64,000 nt of DNA from Stenotrophomonas sp. HITSZ_GD (GTDB lineage Bacteria; Pseudomonadota; Gammaproteobacteria; Xanthomonadales; Xanthomonadaceae), in assembly GCF_029543105.1 (NCBI RefSeq), contig NZ_JARQXB010000001.1, positions 310,001 to 374,000 on the forward strand, read 5' to 3'. This document shows, piece by piece, positions 1 to 13,985 of the stretch. The notes beneath the pieces are model-generated. The model saw nothing but the letters and a program-made list of their open reading frames with translations. It was not told the DNA's origin and ran no database searches. The translations under genes and the position numbers were made by a program. The first letter of the stretch is position 1, and each line of letters begins with the position of its first letter.

Positions 1-1
1 G

Positions 2-304
2 CAGCCCGACGAGCAGGAGTCGGCCGAGGCCCAGGCGCAGCGCGATGCCGCCGATGCCGCTACGCCCTCGCAGGACACCGCATCCACCGCGCCGCCAGTG
101 GGCGAGTGCGATGCCAGCCAGTTGCAGTCGCTGGTCGGCCAGCCGCTCACCGACGCACTCTCCGCCCAGGCCCGCGAGGACGCGCATGCCGCGCAGGTGC
201 GCGTGCTCAAGCCCGGCGAGATGGTGACCATGGAGTTCAAGGGGGATCGGCTGAATCTGGAAGTGGACGAAAAGCAGGTCATCAGCGGCGTGCGCTGCGG
301 CTGA
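2..304 (+). CDS. I78-family peptidase inhibitor-like protein (5' end outside window)
   Basis: The frame is open from the left window edge, so the start codon and any signal peptide lie upstream. The visible 100 residues begin with an Ala/Gln/Asp-rich low-complexity stretch of about 35 residues. A compact domain follows: GECDASQLQSLVGQPL, a middle helix-rich part, then VRVLKPGEMVTMEF, DRLNLEVDE and a final GVRCG. Two cysteines frame the domain. This layout (Cys-x-A, LVGQ, hydrophobic PG turn, basic NxxxD, RC near the C-terminus) is that of the I78 inhibitors of serine peptidases (Pfam PF11720), usually small periplasmic or lipoproteins. Family assignment comes from motif recall. The target protease is unknown, and the gene is not obviously co-transcribed with gltB, which begins 200 bases later. 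Confidence 0.75.
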   Translation, partial: QPDEQESAEAQAQRDAADAATPSQDTASTAPPVGECDASQLQSLVGQPLTDALSAQAREDAHAAQVRVLKPGEMVTMEFKGDRLNLEVDEKQVISGVRCG

Positions 305-394
305 TCGCGTCATCGGCGGCGGTCTTCCTCCAGGCCGCCGCAAGCCCTGCGCTACAAGGCTTTTCGACGCCTCTCGTTGCATCTGTAACGGTGA

Positions 395-410
395 GTTGCG
401 GCACCGCAAC
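395..410. promoter_or_regulatory. Inverted repeat upstream of gltB, possible operator
   Basis: A 7-base arm GTTGCGG and its complement CCGCAAC are separated by 2 bases. The element lies about 100 bases before the gltB start in the 203-base gap. A weak -35/-10 pair (TTGCGG, 17 bases, TCTAGT) would overlap it, so it could be a regulator site. No regulator can be named. Confidence 0.25.
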
Positions 411-507
411 AAGTGTGATCTAGTCGATCGTCCGGTGACCTCGAATGCGCTGCTGGGACAGAGCGGGGACGGTCGTCGCCGCTTTCCCGGATCGCAACGA
501 GGCACAC

Positions 508-6624
<6,117 letters not shown>

Positions 6625-6640
6625 GGCAGCGCGGGTCGGG

Positions 6641-7045
6641 CTAGCCGATCCGCTCGCCGTCCTCCTTGAAGAACGGCGTCGCCAACGGCGGCAGGATCTC
6701 CAGCGTGACTTCCGACGGGCGGCACAGCCGCGTGCCCAGCGGTGTGCGCACGAACGGCCGGTTGATCAGCACCGGCTCGGCGAGCATGGCGTCCAGCAGC
6801 GCGTCTTCATCCAGCGCGGGATCGTCCAGCCCGCGCTCGCGGTAGGCCGGCTCCTTTGCCCGCATCGCCTCGCGCACGCTCAGGCCGGCGGCGGCGATCA
6901 TCTCGCGCAGCTGCGCACGGTCCGGTGGGTTGCGCAGGTATTCCACTACCTGTGGTTCGATGCCGGCATGGCGCAGCAGCGCCAGCACGTTGCGCGAGGT
7001 GCCGCAGCGCGGGTTGTGCCAGATGAGGGTGTCCTGCGTGGGCAT
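6641..7045 (-). CDS. arsC: Arsenate reductase-like protein, ArsC glutaredoxin family
   Basis: The 134-residue protein begins MPTQDTLIWHNPRCGTSRN. The HNPxCGTSRN motif around Cys14 is the signature of the glutaredoxin-dependent ArsC family, which reduces arsenate to arsenite in the cytosol. The downstream RPFVRTPLGTRLCRPSE segment carries the usual conserved arginines. An open frame extends further upstream, but the ATG at 7045 has a GAAGGAG ribosome site nine bases before it and gives the family-typical start. There is no arsR, arsB or acr3 next to it, so it is a stand-alone copy, common in this order. It could equally be a YffB/Spx-like relative with another substrate. Convergent with gltD. 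Confidence 0.88.
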   Translation of the reverse strand: MPTQDTLIWHNPRCGTSRNVLALLRHAGIEPQVVEYLRNPPDRAQLREMIAAAGLSVREAMRAKEPAYRERGLDDPALDEDALLDAMLAEPVLINRPFVRTPLGTRLCRPSEVTLEILPPLATPFFKEDGERIG

Positions 7046-7278
7046 CGCCGGGGTCTCCTTCGGTCGCGTCGCATGGTAGGGGGCGAAGCGTACTGCACCG
7101 CGTTCATCGGCATCACCTCGCACACGCGCGAGGCGCAGGAAGAATGCGATGGCGTGCACACCTCCACATCTTGCCCGGCCGCCGTGGATGCGGCCCTAAC
7201 ACGCGCGCGCTTACCCTGAGCTCCTGCGCGCGGAATGGACCCCGCGCGACCGGCGTCCCCACCCCGGAGCTTCCCACC

Positions 7279-8316
7279 ATGTCCCCGATCTCGCGTTGTC
7301 TGCCGTGGCTGCTCGGCGCGGCTCTGCTGTTCTCTTCCCTACCCGGCCACGCGCAACAGCGCGCGTTGCAATATGCCGGCGTCAACCTGGCCGGCGCGGA
7401 GTTCAATTCCTCCAAGCGGCCCGGCACGCTCTACAAGGACTACACGTATCCGGCAGCCACGGATTTCAGCTACTTCGCCGGCAAGGGCATGAACATCGTG
7501 CGGCTGCCGTTCCTGTGGGAGCGCCTGCAACCGCAAGCCAACGGCGAACTGGACGCCGCGCAGCTGGCGCTGATCCAGAAAGCGGTGGCCCAGGCCAAGG
7601 CGCAGAACATGCACCTCGTGCTGGACGTGCACAACTATGCCAAGTACCAGGGCGCGCGCCTGGGGAGCGAGGGGACGCCGGGCACGCTGCTGGCCGACCT
7701 GTGGAAACGGCTAGCCATCGTATTCAAGGACGATGATGCCGTGATCTTCGGCCTGATGAACGAGCCCAACGCGATCGATGCGAACGCCTGGACGGCGATC
7801 GCGCAGTCCGCCATCGACGCCATCCGCGCCACCGGCGCACGCAACCTCATCCTGGTGCCGGGCACCGCGTACACCGGCGCGCACAGCTGGGCCAGCACCA
7901 GCTACGGCACGCCGAACGCCACGGCACTGGCCACGGTCAACGATCCAGGCAACAACCTGGCCGTGGAAGTCCATCAATACCTGGACAAGGACTACAGCGG
8001 GACCACCGGCGAATGCGTGAGCACGACCATCGGGGTCGACAAGCTGCGCGGCTTCACCGCGTGGCTGCGCCAGCAGGGCAAGCGCGGCTTCCTCGGCGAA
8101 TTCGGCGCCGGCACCAGCGACACCTGCCTGAAGGCGCTCGACGGCATGCTCGCCTACATGGAAGACAACGCCGACGTGTGGCTCGGCTGGACCTACTGGG
8201 CCGCGGGCAGCTGGTGGCAGCCGAACTACCCCTTCAACGTGCAGCCCGGCAAGGATGGCACCGAGAAGCCGCAGATGCCCATCCTGTCCCGCCACGCCAC
8301 CGCCGCGACCCACTGA
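7279..8316 (+). CDS. Secreted glycoside hydrolase family 5 (cellulase-type)
   Basis: The 345-residue protein has a signal peptide of about 25 residues ending PGHAQQ. A GH5 TIM barrel follows. The acid/base Glu162 lies in FGLMNEPN and the nucleophile Glu274 in GFLGEFGAG; HNYAKY, VEVHQYLD and GWTYWAAGSWW supply the conserved barrel and aromatic subsites. It most resembles xanthomonad endo-beta-1,4-glucanases but lacks any carbohydrate-binding module or linker, so it is catalytic domain only. ATG 7279 is chosen because it begins the signal peptide and has CGGAGC upstream; an in-frame ATG at 7144 would add 45 residues with no signal character. Likely exported by Sec and then to the medium. Substrate specificity (cellulose versus other beta-glucans) is inferred. 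Confidence 0.93.
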   Translation: MSPISRCLPWLLGAALLFSSLPGHAQQRALQYAGVNLAGAEFNSSKRPGTLYKDYTYPAATDFSYFAGKGMNIVRLPFLWERLQPQANGELDAAQLALIQKAVAQAKAQNMHLVLDVHNYAKYQGARLGSEGTPGTLLADLWKRLAIVFKDDDAVIFGLMNEPNAIDANAWTAIAQSAIDAIRATGARNLILVPGTAYTGAHSWASTSYGTPNATALATVNDPGNNLAVEVHQYLDKDYSGTTGECVSTTIGVDKLRGFTAWLRQQGKRGFLGEFGAGTSDTCLKALDGMLAYMEDNADVWLGWTYWAAGSWWQPNYPFNVQPGKDGTEKPQMPILSRHATAATH

Positions 8317-8382
8317 ACGCCCCCTCGTGTCATCGCGCCAGGGAGCTTAGACTCCGCTCGGGAACGGTCACGGGGAAGGCGC

Positions 8383-9255
8383 ATGCGGTTGGGATTGGCA
8401 GCCAATCGGCTGCATCACGAGGGCGATGATGCGGCCTTGTTCCGTTGGCTGCGTGCCTGCGAACGCGGTATCCGCGAACTCAGCCTGGGCCTGCACGCGG
8501 TGGGCCGGACCTTCGATGCGATCGAGCGCGCGGCGCTGTTGCCCGACTACCCCGCATTGAAGCGTTATCCCAATGGGCGCGAAGGCGGGCTGATGAAGTT
8601 GGTGGCCGAGGTGGTGGGCCTGGAGGGGGGCGCGCGCACGCTGGAGGGTGCGATCTATCTGATCGATCCCGTCGACCCTTCCTCGATCTTCCCCGAGGCC
8701 ATCGCGCTCAAGCGCCAGTGCGTGATCCACGGCAAGCCGTTCCTCTCCACCGTCGCCTCGGCCCGTGATTGGATCGAGCTCGAACGCATCCATGCCGGGC
8801 TGGCGCCGGACCCGGGCGCCGACGACCTGCACGCGTTCGAATCGCACACGCTGGCGTTGATTGCCCACGATGCGATGAAGCCGCAGATGCTGGCATTCGC
8901 CGCCGAACACTTCGACCTGCTGTCGCGCTTCGCGCACCGCGTGGGCACGGGCACCACCGGCCAGCGGCTCAACGAGCTGGCCTGGAGCCGCGGCTGGCCG
9001 GCGGAGCAGCCATGGGTGCATCGCTACGAAAGCGGCCCGATGGGCGGCGACGCGCAAATCGCCGATCTCGTGCTGCAGGGGCGCTGCCAGCGCGCGATCT
9101 TCTTCGAGGACCCGCATGTGGCGCGGCAGCATGAGGCGGACATCCAGCTGCTCGAGCGCGCGGTGACGACCGTCACCGACCTGGCGGTATGCACCACGAC
9201 CCCCGTGGTGGCGCGGCGCTGGGCGGAGGCGGCGAGGCAACGCGCGCGCACGTAG
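8383..9255 (+). CDS. Tandem methylglyoxal-synthase-like protein, C-terminal half with active-site residues
   Basis: The 290-residue protein consists of two halves that resemble each other. The C-terminal half (about 157-290) matches methylglyoxal synthase, which converts dihydroxyacetone phosphate to methylglyoxal. It has ALIAHD (His162, Asp163), a TGTTG phosphate loop (189-193), GPMGGD with Asp223 at the catalytic-base position, IFFEDP, and His250/Asp253 in QHEAD. The N-terminal half (1 to about 135) keeps the fold pattern (LGLAANR, GREGGLMKLVAEV, IYLIDPVDP, KPFLSTVASARDW) but has Leu70 where the base should be and no TGTTG loop, so it is probably inactive. Family members are usually about 150 residues. 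A TAGACT -10-like box at 8347 and GGGGAAGG before ATG 8383 support this start. It appears monocistronic. Confidence 0.85.
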   Translation: MRLGLAANRLHHEGDDAALFRWLRACERGIRELSLGLHAVGRTFDAIERAALLPDYPALKRYPNGREGGLMKLVAEVVGLEGGARTLEGAIYLIDPVDPSSIFPEAIALKRQCVIHGKPFLSTVASARDWIELERIHAGLAPDPGADDLHAFESHTLALIAHDAMKPQMLAFAAEHFDLLSRFAHRVGTGTTGQRLNELAWSRGWPAEQPWVHRYESGPMGGDAQIADLVLQGRCQRAIFFEDPHVARQHEADIQLLERAVTTVTDLAVCTTTPVVARRWAEAARQRART

Positions 9256-9345
9256 CGGCGCGCTGAACTCCCGCGGGCCGCGGTCACCGGCCTGTCATCG
9301 GCAACGGCAACACTCCCGGCGCTCTGACGTACCCCCGGGGGATCC

Positions 9346-10674
9346 ATGTTGCGCTCGCTGTTCTGTTTCGTGCTGGCCGCGTGCCTGTGCTACTCGTCGT
9401 CGTTGCATGCGCAGGAGGAGGCCGAACGGCTGCGCGCATACGGTTCCAACACCGTGGGCGAGCGCCTGATGCCCGCGCTGGTGGAGTCCTGGTTGAAGTC
9501 CATGGGCTATGGCCGCATCCGCCGCGTGGATGTGAGCGGCAGCGTGACCGAAGTGCATGCGGTACGCGATGACATGCCGCTGATCGTGGAGATCGGCAAG
9601 CGCGGTTCTGCCGCCGGCATGCAGGCCCTCATCCGCGGCGACAGCGAACTGGCGATGCTCGCCCGCACGCCGACCGCCGCCGAACAGGCCGCCGGCTGGC
9701 AGCTTGGCGAGCTCACGTCTCCGGACCAGCAGTTCGTGCTGGCGCTCAACGGTGCCCAGGCGGTGGTGGCCCAGGCCAACCCGATCAAGATGCTGAGCCT
9801 GGCCCAGCTGCGCGCGGTGCTGGCCGGCGAGGTGCGCGACTGGACGCAGCTCGGGGGCCCCGGCGGCGAGGTGCAGGTGATGTGCGGCCCCGCCACGGGC
9901 GGCCTCAACGATTACCTCGCAGACCGGGTCACACAGGGTGCGGCGATCAAAGGCTGCACGCGCCGTTTCCCGACCCTGGCGGAGGCCGCCCGCGCGGCCG
10001 CGAACAACCCGCAAGCGCTGGCGGTGGTTGAGCTGGCCACGCACGTGCCGCCGGCCGGCCGCGCCCTGGCCATCGCCGATGGCGGCATCCCGGTGGCGCC
10101 GACCGCCACCAACCTGCGCAGCGAGGACTATCCGCTGGTGCAACGCTACAGCGTGTACGGCGGGCAGATGATGTCCGCGCTGGGCCGCGGCCTGGCGATG
10201 TACCTCATCTCGCCAGCGGCCCAGCGCGTGGTCGCCAGCCAAGGATTGTTGGCGATGACGCTGCCCAAGGCTCCCGCGGAAGAAGCGCCCAGCGTCGGGC
10301 CGCCGCCGTACCGGGAAGCGGTGGCCGGCGCCAAGCGCCTGCCGATGACGGTGCGCTTCAACCTGCGCTCGCTGAGCGGCATGTTCGAAGGCGGCTCGGC
10401 GCAGGACCTGGAGCGCCTGATCGCTTTCATGCAGCTGCCGCAGAACCGCGGCCGCACGTTGGCGGTGGTGGGCTTCGCCAACGCGGACCCGGCCAACAAG
10501 CTGTATCCGACCATCGCCAGCAACGACCGCGCCGACATCATCGCCGGCTACCTGGGCCAGCATGGCATCGTGGTGCAGCGCGCGCGTGGGCTCGGGGCGA
10601 TTCGTCCGCTGGTGGACGAGCGCGATGCGAAGGCACGCGAGCGCAACGAGCGTGTGGAAATCTGGATGTTGTAG
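9346..10674 (+). CDS. PstS-like phosphate-binding domain fused to an OmpA-like domain
   Basis: The 442-residue protein has a signal peptide (cleavage near SLHAQ). Residues about 28-300 resemble PstS-type periplasmic binding proteins: YGSNTVGERLMPAL, a VDVSGSV strand, LAMLARTPT, the [21 protein letters not shown] motif and ATGGLNDYLADRV. After a Pro-rich linker (about 283-310) the last 125 residues form an OmpA-like peptidoglycan-associated domain: VRFNLRSLSGMFEG, LAVVGFANAD, SNDRADIIAGYL and a C-terminal RNERVEIWML. The predicted product is a periplasmic protein that binds phosphate or another anion and is held on the cell wall. No pst permease or ATPase genes are nearby, so it is unlikely to be the canonical transporter subunit. 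ATG follows GGGGGATCC. Confidence 0.85.
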   Translation: MLRSLFCFVLAACLCYSSSLHAQEEAERLRAYGSNTVGERLMPALVESWLKSMGYGRIRRVDVSGSVTEVHAVRDDMPLIVEIGKRGSAAGMQALIRGDSELAMLARTPTAAEQAAGWQLGELTSPDQQFVLALNGAQAVVAQANPIKMLSLAQLRAVLAGEVRDWTQLGGPGGEVQVMCGPATGGLNDYLADRVTQGAAIKGCTRRFPTLAEAARAAANNPQALAVVELATHVPPAGRALAIADGGIPVAPTATNLRSEDYPLVQRYSVYGGQMMSALGRGLAMYLISPAAQRVVASQGLLAMTLPKAPAEEAPSVGPPPYREAVAGAKRLPMTVRFNLRSLSGMFEGGSAQDLERLIAFMQLPQNRGRTLAVVGFANADPANKLYPTIASNDRADIIAGYLGQHGIVVQRARGLGAIRPLVDERDAKARERNERVEIWML

Positions 10675-10815
10675 GCAGGTTCTACAGCATCCCGTGCCCA
10701 TCGCTGAATCGCGCCCGAGCCGTGCCTGAATCGTCGCCACGCCGCGCCGCAGCATTTCACCTTGCAGCGATCCGGCGGTGGCGAGGATGGCCCCACCTCA
10801 TCCAGGGAGAACGCC

Positions 10816-11274
10816 ATGAGCACCACGCCGATTACCCGCACCGCACTGGCCCTCGCGCTGGCGCTGGCCGCAGGCGCCGCGTACGCCAAGCAGCCGCCTG
10901 CCAAGGGCGAACCGCAGCAAGCCCTGACGTCGACCGAGATCAACGCGATGCTCACCGCGCAGGGCTACCGCGACGTACACGACATCGAATTCAAGGACGG
11001 CGTGTGGCAGGCCGACGCGAAGAGTGGCGACGGCAAGCATGTGGACCTGAAGATCGACCCGGCGACCGGCCGCGTCTATCCCGACGAGGTGTCCTCGCCG
11101 ATGAGCGAGGATGACGTGCGCGCGGCGCTGTCGGCCGCCGGCTACTCGAAGGTGCGCGATGTCGAGTTCGACGACGGCCTGTGGCAGGCCCACGCGGAGA
11201 ACAGCGCCGGCAAGGACACCAAGGTGCAGGTCGATCCGAAGGATGGCAAGGTCGTCGCGGCCGAGAACGATTGA
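10816..11274 (+). CDS. Secreted protein with two PepSY-like repeats
   Basis: The 152-residue protein has a signal peptide (ALALALAAGAAYAK). Two about 50-residue repeats follow: LTSTEINAMLTAQGYRDVHDIEFKDGVWQADA... and MSEDDVRAALSAAGYSKVRDVEFDDGLWQAHA..., each ending in a KIDPATGRVY or VDPKDGKVV strand. This is the PepSY pattern found in periplasmic proteins thought to bind or inhibit peptidases or metals. ATG 10816 has AGGGAGA ten bases upstream; an earlier in-frame ATG at 10762 gives no signal peptide. It stands alone, followed by a strong intrinsic terminator. No specific partner can be named. Confidence 0.85.
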   Translation: MSTTPITRTALALALALAAGAAYAKQPPAKGEPQQALTSTEINAMLTAQGYRDVHDIEFKDGVWQADAKSGDGKHVDLKIDPATGRVYPDEVSSPMSEDDVRAALSAAGYSKVRDVEFDDGLWQAHAENSAGKDTKVQVDPKDGKVVAAEND

Positions 11275-11312
11275 CCCGCCCGGCCACGCGCCGTTGCCCG
11301 ACCCGGAACGAG

Positions 11313-11346
11313 AAAGGCCTCCCGCGGGGGAGGCCTTTCGTTTTCT
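11313..11346 (+). terminator. Intrinsic terminator after PepSY gene
   Basis: Perfect 11-base arms (AAAGGCCTCCC and GGGAGGCCTTT) with a 4-base loop are followed by CGTTTTCT. It ends the PepSY transcript and, because A-rich bases precede the left arm, may also stop the convergent M28 transcript. Confidence 0.9.
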
Positions 11347-11366
11347 CCGCCACCCGCCGCGTTACC

Positions 11367-13124
11367 TCACGGCTGGGGAGTTTCCGGCTTGGACGCCTCC
11401 GGCGTCCGCGCGCCCCGCATCATGCGGTCGCGCGCGGCCTTGAAGGCATTGCCTTCATACCAGTTCGGCCACTTGTCGCCAGCCGCCAGTTCCTGGCCCA
11501 CACCGTACACCGCTTCGAGATCTTCCACGGTGCCATCGAGCTTCCAGGTGGCCGGGTCGTACTCGTCCTTCGGGCCGTGGTAGCGGTTCTTGCCGTAGTC
11601 CTCGGCCGCCTTGCGGCCAGCTTCCAGACCGCCCTCGCGCAGGTCTTCGCCGCCATCGGTGTACAGCGCCGGCACGCCGGCCTTGGCGAAGTTGAAGTGA
11701 TCGGAACGGAAGTACGAGCCATTCTGCGGCGTGGCTTCGGCATGCAGCACGCGGCCCTGCTTGGCGACGATCGGCTTGAGGATGTCCTCCAGTTCCGAGC
11801 TGCCATATCCCACCACGGTCATGTCCTTGGCGCGACCGGCCACGGACATGGCATCGATGTTGATGACGCCGGCGATCTTGTCCAGCGGGAAGGTCGGATG
11901 GGCGACGTAGTACTTCGAGCCCAGCAGGCCCGATTCCTCCAACGTCACCGCGACGAACACCACCGAGCGCGCCGGCGGCGGGGTCTGGTGCACGAAGGCA
12001 TCCGCCACTTCGAGGATGCCGGCCACGCCGGTGGCGTTGTCCACCGCGCCGTTGTAGATGTTGTCGCCCGGCTCGCCCTCGTGCTTGCCCAGGTGGTCCC
12101 AGTGCGCCATGTACAGCACCGCCTCGTCCGGCCGGCTGCTGCCCGGCAGCACGCCCACCACGTTGCGCGACTGCTTCTCCTCGATCTTGCTCTTCAGGTC
12201 CACCGACCAGGTGGCCTTCAGCGGCACAGGCTTGAAGCCGCGCTTGCTGGCGTCCTTGTAGGCCTGCGCCAGGTCCAGCCCGGCGTCGGCGAACAGCTGC
12301 TTGGCGGTGGCCGCCGAGATCCAGCCCTGCACCGGCAGGCGCGGATCCGGATCGTCCTTGGCCGGCAGGTCGTACTGCGGGCCGGCCCAGGAATTGCGCA
12401 CCACGTCCCAGCCGTAGCTGGCGCCGGCATCGTCGTGCACGATCAGCGCGGCGGCGGCGCCCTTGCGCGCGGCTTCCTCGAACTTGTAGGTCCAGCGCCC
12501 GTAGTAGGTCATGCGCTTGCCTTCGAACAGCTTGCCGTCGTTCGTATGGAAGCCCGGGTCGTTGACGAACATCACCACCGTCTTGCCCTTCCAGTCCTGG
12601 CCGGCATAGTCGTTCCACTTCTGCTCGGGCGCGTCCACGCCATAGCCGACGAACACCAGTTCGCTGCCGTCGATCTTCACTTCCGGCTGGCCGGTGCGCG
12701 TGCCCACCACGATGTCGCTGCCGAACTTCAGCTCGCGCGTCTGCCCACCGGCGACCAGCCGGGGCACGGTGCTTTCGTCGGCGGTGGTCTCCACCATCGG
12801 CACGTCCTGGAACCAGCTGTCGCCGTTGCCCGGCTGCAGGCCGATACGCTGCATCTGGTCGCGGATGTATTCCACGGTCTTCTGCTCGCCGGCGGTGCCG
12901 GGGCCACGGCCTTCGAAGGCGTCGGAGGACAGCTGCTTGACCAGCTCGCCGAAGTCGGCGGCGTTGATGCCGCTGGCGAACACGTGGTCACTGGCCGGCG
13001 CGGCAGCCGGGGTGGCAGGTGCCTGGGTGGCGGGCGCCTCGGCGGGCGCGGCCGGCTCGGGCGCGCGCTTGCAGGCGGCCAGCGCGGCGGCCGCGGCCAG
13101 GCACAACAGGATCTTGCGGGACAT
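11367..13124 (-). CDS. M28-family lipoprotein metallopeptidase with PA domain
   Basis: The 585-residue protein has a lipobox (LAAC, Cys18), so it should be anchored in the envelope. An Ala/Pro-rich linker (20-45) leads to the catalytic domain. A PA (protease-associated) insertion covers about 140-310. The zinc-site residues of M28 aminopeptidases are all present: His341 and Asp343 in HWDHLG, Asp362 in VDNATG, the Glu396-Glu397 pair in LEESG, Asp424 in NIDA and His476 in SDHFNF. It should therefore be a di-zinc aminopeptidase acting on peptides in the periplasm or at the outer membrane. Typical of xanthomonads, where several paralogues exist. Its stop is 93 bases from the PepSY stop and the two genes converge on the shared terminator. 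Confidence 0.93.
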   Translation of the reverse strand: MSRKILLCLAAAAALAACKRAPEPAAPAEAPATQAPATPAAAPASDHVFASGINAADFGELVKQLSSDAFEGRGPGTAGEQKTVEYIRDQMQRIGLQPGNGDSWFQDVPMVETTADESTVPRLVAGGQTRELKFGSDIVVGTRTGQPEVKIDGSELVFVGYGVDAPEQKWNDYAGQDWKGKTVVMFVNDPGFHTNDGKLFEGKRMTYYGRWTYKFEEAARKGAAAALIVHDDAGASYGWDVVRNSWAGPQYDLPAKDDPDPRLPVQGWISAATAKQLFADAGLDLAQAYKDASKRGFKPVPLKATWSVDLKSKIEEKQSRNVVGVLPGSSRPDEAVLYMAHWDHLGKHEGEPGDNIYNGAVDNATGVAGILEVADAFVHQTPPPARSVVFVAVTLEESGLLGSKYYVAHPTFPLDKIAGVINIDAMSVAGRAKDMTVVGYGSSELEDILKPIVAKQGRVLHAEATPQNGSYFRSDHFNFAKAGVPALYTDGGEDLREGGLEAGRKAAEDYGKNRYHGPKDEYDPATWKLDGTVEDLEAVYGVGQELAAGDKWPNWYEGNAFKAARDRMMRGARTPEASKPETPQP

Positions 13125-13165
13125 CGGACACCCTCGGGGAAAGCGGGAGCCCGATTCTAGTGCGC

Positions 13166-13198
13166 AAAGCCGGCCGCCGGGGTTCGGCGGCCGGTTTG
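13166..13198 (-). terminator. Terminator-like hairpin after the VNG-repeat gene
   Basis: Nine-base GC arms (CCGGCCGCC and GGCGGCCGG) are extended by a G-T wobble and two A-T pairs, with a 7-base loop. On the minus strand it is followed only by a short T run, so it may be weak. It separates the VNG-repeat gene from the M28 gene. Confidence 0.55.
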
Positions 13199-13203
13199 GG
13201 GCC

Positions 13204-13881
13204 TCAGCGGTCGGCCGGGGCGACGTCGGTGTCGAAGATCTGCGCGGTGGCGCCGGAGACGGTGCCGATCTTGGCGCTGCGGTGCACGTAGAGGTTCACC
13301 TCGCGCTCGAAATCCAGCGCGCCTTCGACCACCGCGTTGGGGCCGATGATCACGCGCGGCTTGCGCGAGGGCTTGAGCGAGAGGTTGAAGTTCGGCTTCT
13401 TGACCTCGATGCCGCCGACCACGTGCGAGCCGACGCCGACGGTGATGTCGCCGTTGACCGTCTCGATGCCCTTGCCGAGGTTCGCGCCGACCAGGCCGAT
13501 GCTGCCGTTCACCGTTTCCACGCCGCCGCTGACCTGGCCGCCGCGATCGACGAACACGCTGCCGTTGACGGTCTCGATGCCGCCGCTGACCACGACCTTC
13601 TGGCCCAGGCTGATCTGGCCGTTGACCGTGGACAGGTCGCCGGTACGGGCGCCGTTGCCGACGGTGATGCCGCCGTTGACGGTTTCCGCATCACCGGTGG
13701 TGGCGTTGTCCTCGATGGAGATGCCGCCGTTGACGGTCTCCAGGCTGCCGTAATGGCGCCCGGCCTCGGCGGTGATGCGGCCGTTGACCTTGCTGATGTC
13801 TTCCTGGGCCCAGGCCGCGCCGCTGGCCACGGACAGGGCCATGGACAGGGTGAGCAGGGCGGGCAATGGATGGAGCTTCAT
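13204..13881 (-). CDS. Secreted VNG-repeat (polymer-forming/beta-helix-like) protein
   Basis: I recognise the repeat but not a named function. The 225-residue protein has a signal peptide (SGAAWAQ) and then seven copies of a [ETS]-x-VNG-x-[IV] unit with VNG at residues 32, 50, 68, 86, 105, 124 and 142, spaced 18 or 19 residues. Each unit would fit one coil of a beta-helix, with Gly/Asn at the turns. A C-terminal segment (about 165-225) without repeats contains RVIIGPNAVVEGAL and LYVHRSAKIGTVSG, which resembles bactofilin or DUF4097-type polymer-forming coils. ATG 13881 has GGAGGTACG directly upstream; a longer frame to 13929 lacks a ribosome site. It is divergent from envC. It may be a periplasmic scaffold or adhesin-like polymer; that is inference. 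Confidence 0.85.
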   Translation of the reverse strand: MKLHPLPALLTLSMALSVASGAAWAQEDISKVNGRITAEAGRHYGSLETVNGGISIEDNATTGDAETVNGGITVGNGARTGDLSTVNGQISLGQKVVVSGGIETVNGSVFVDRGGQVSGGVETVNGSIGLVGANLGKGIETVNGDITVGVGSHVVGGIEVKKPNFNLSLKPSRKPRVIIGPNAVVEGALDFEREVNLYVHRSAKIGTVSGATAQIFDTDVAPADR

Positions 13882-13936
13882 GCGTACCTCCGGTTCTTGG
13901 GCGCGCCAGTGTCGTAGCGATAGGACCACGCTTGGC

Positions 13937-13942
13937 TACAAT
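13937..13942 (+). promoter_or_regulatory. Possible -10 box for envC
   Basis: TACAAT lies 43 bases before the proposed GTG start of envC. No convincing -35 hexamer is visible 16-18 bases upstream. Confidence 0.35.
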
Positions 13943-13985
13943 CGCGCATCTGTCTGAAGTCACTGGACCTTCCTGCTTGGCCAAC

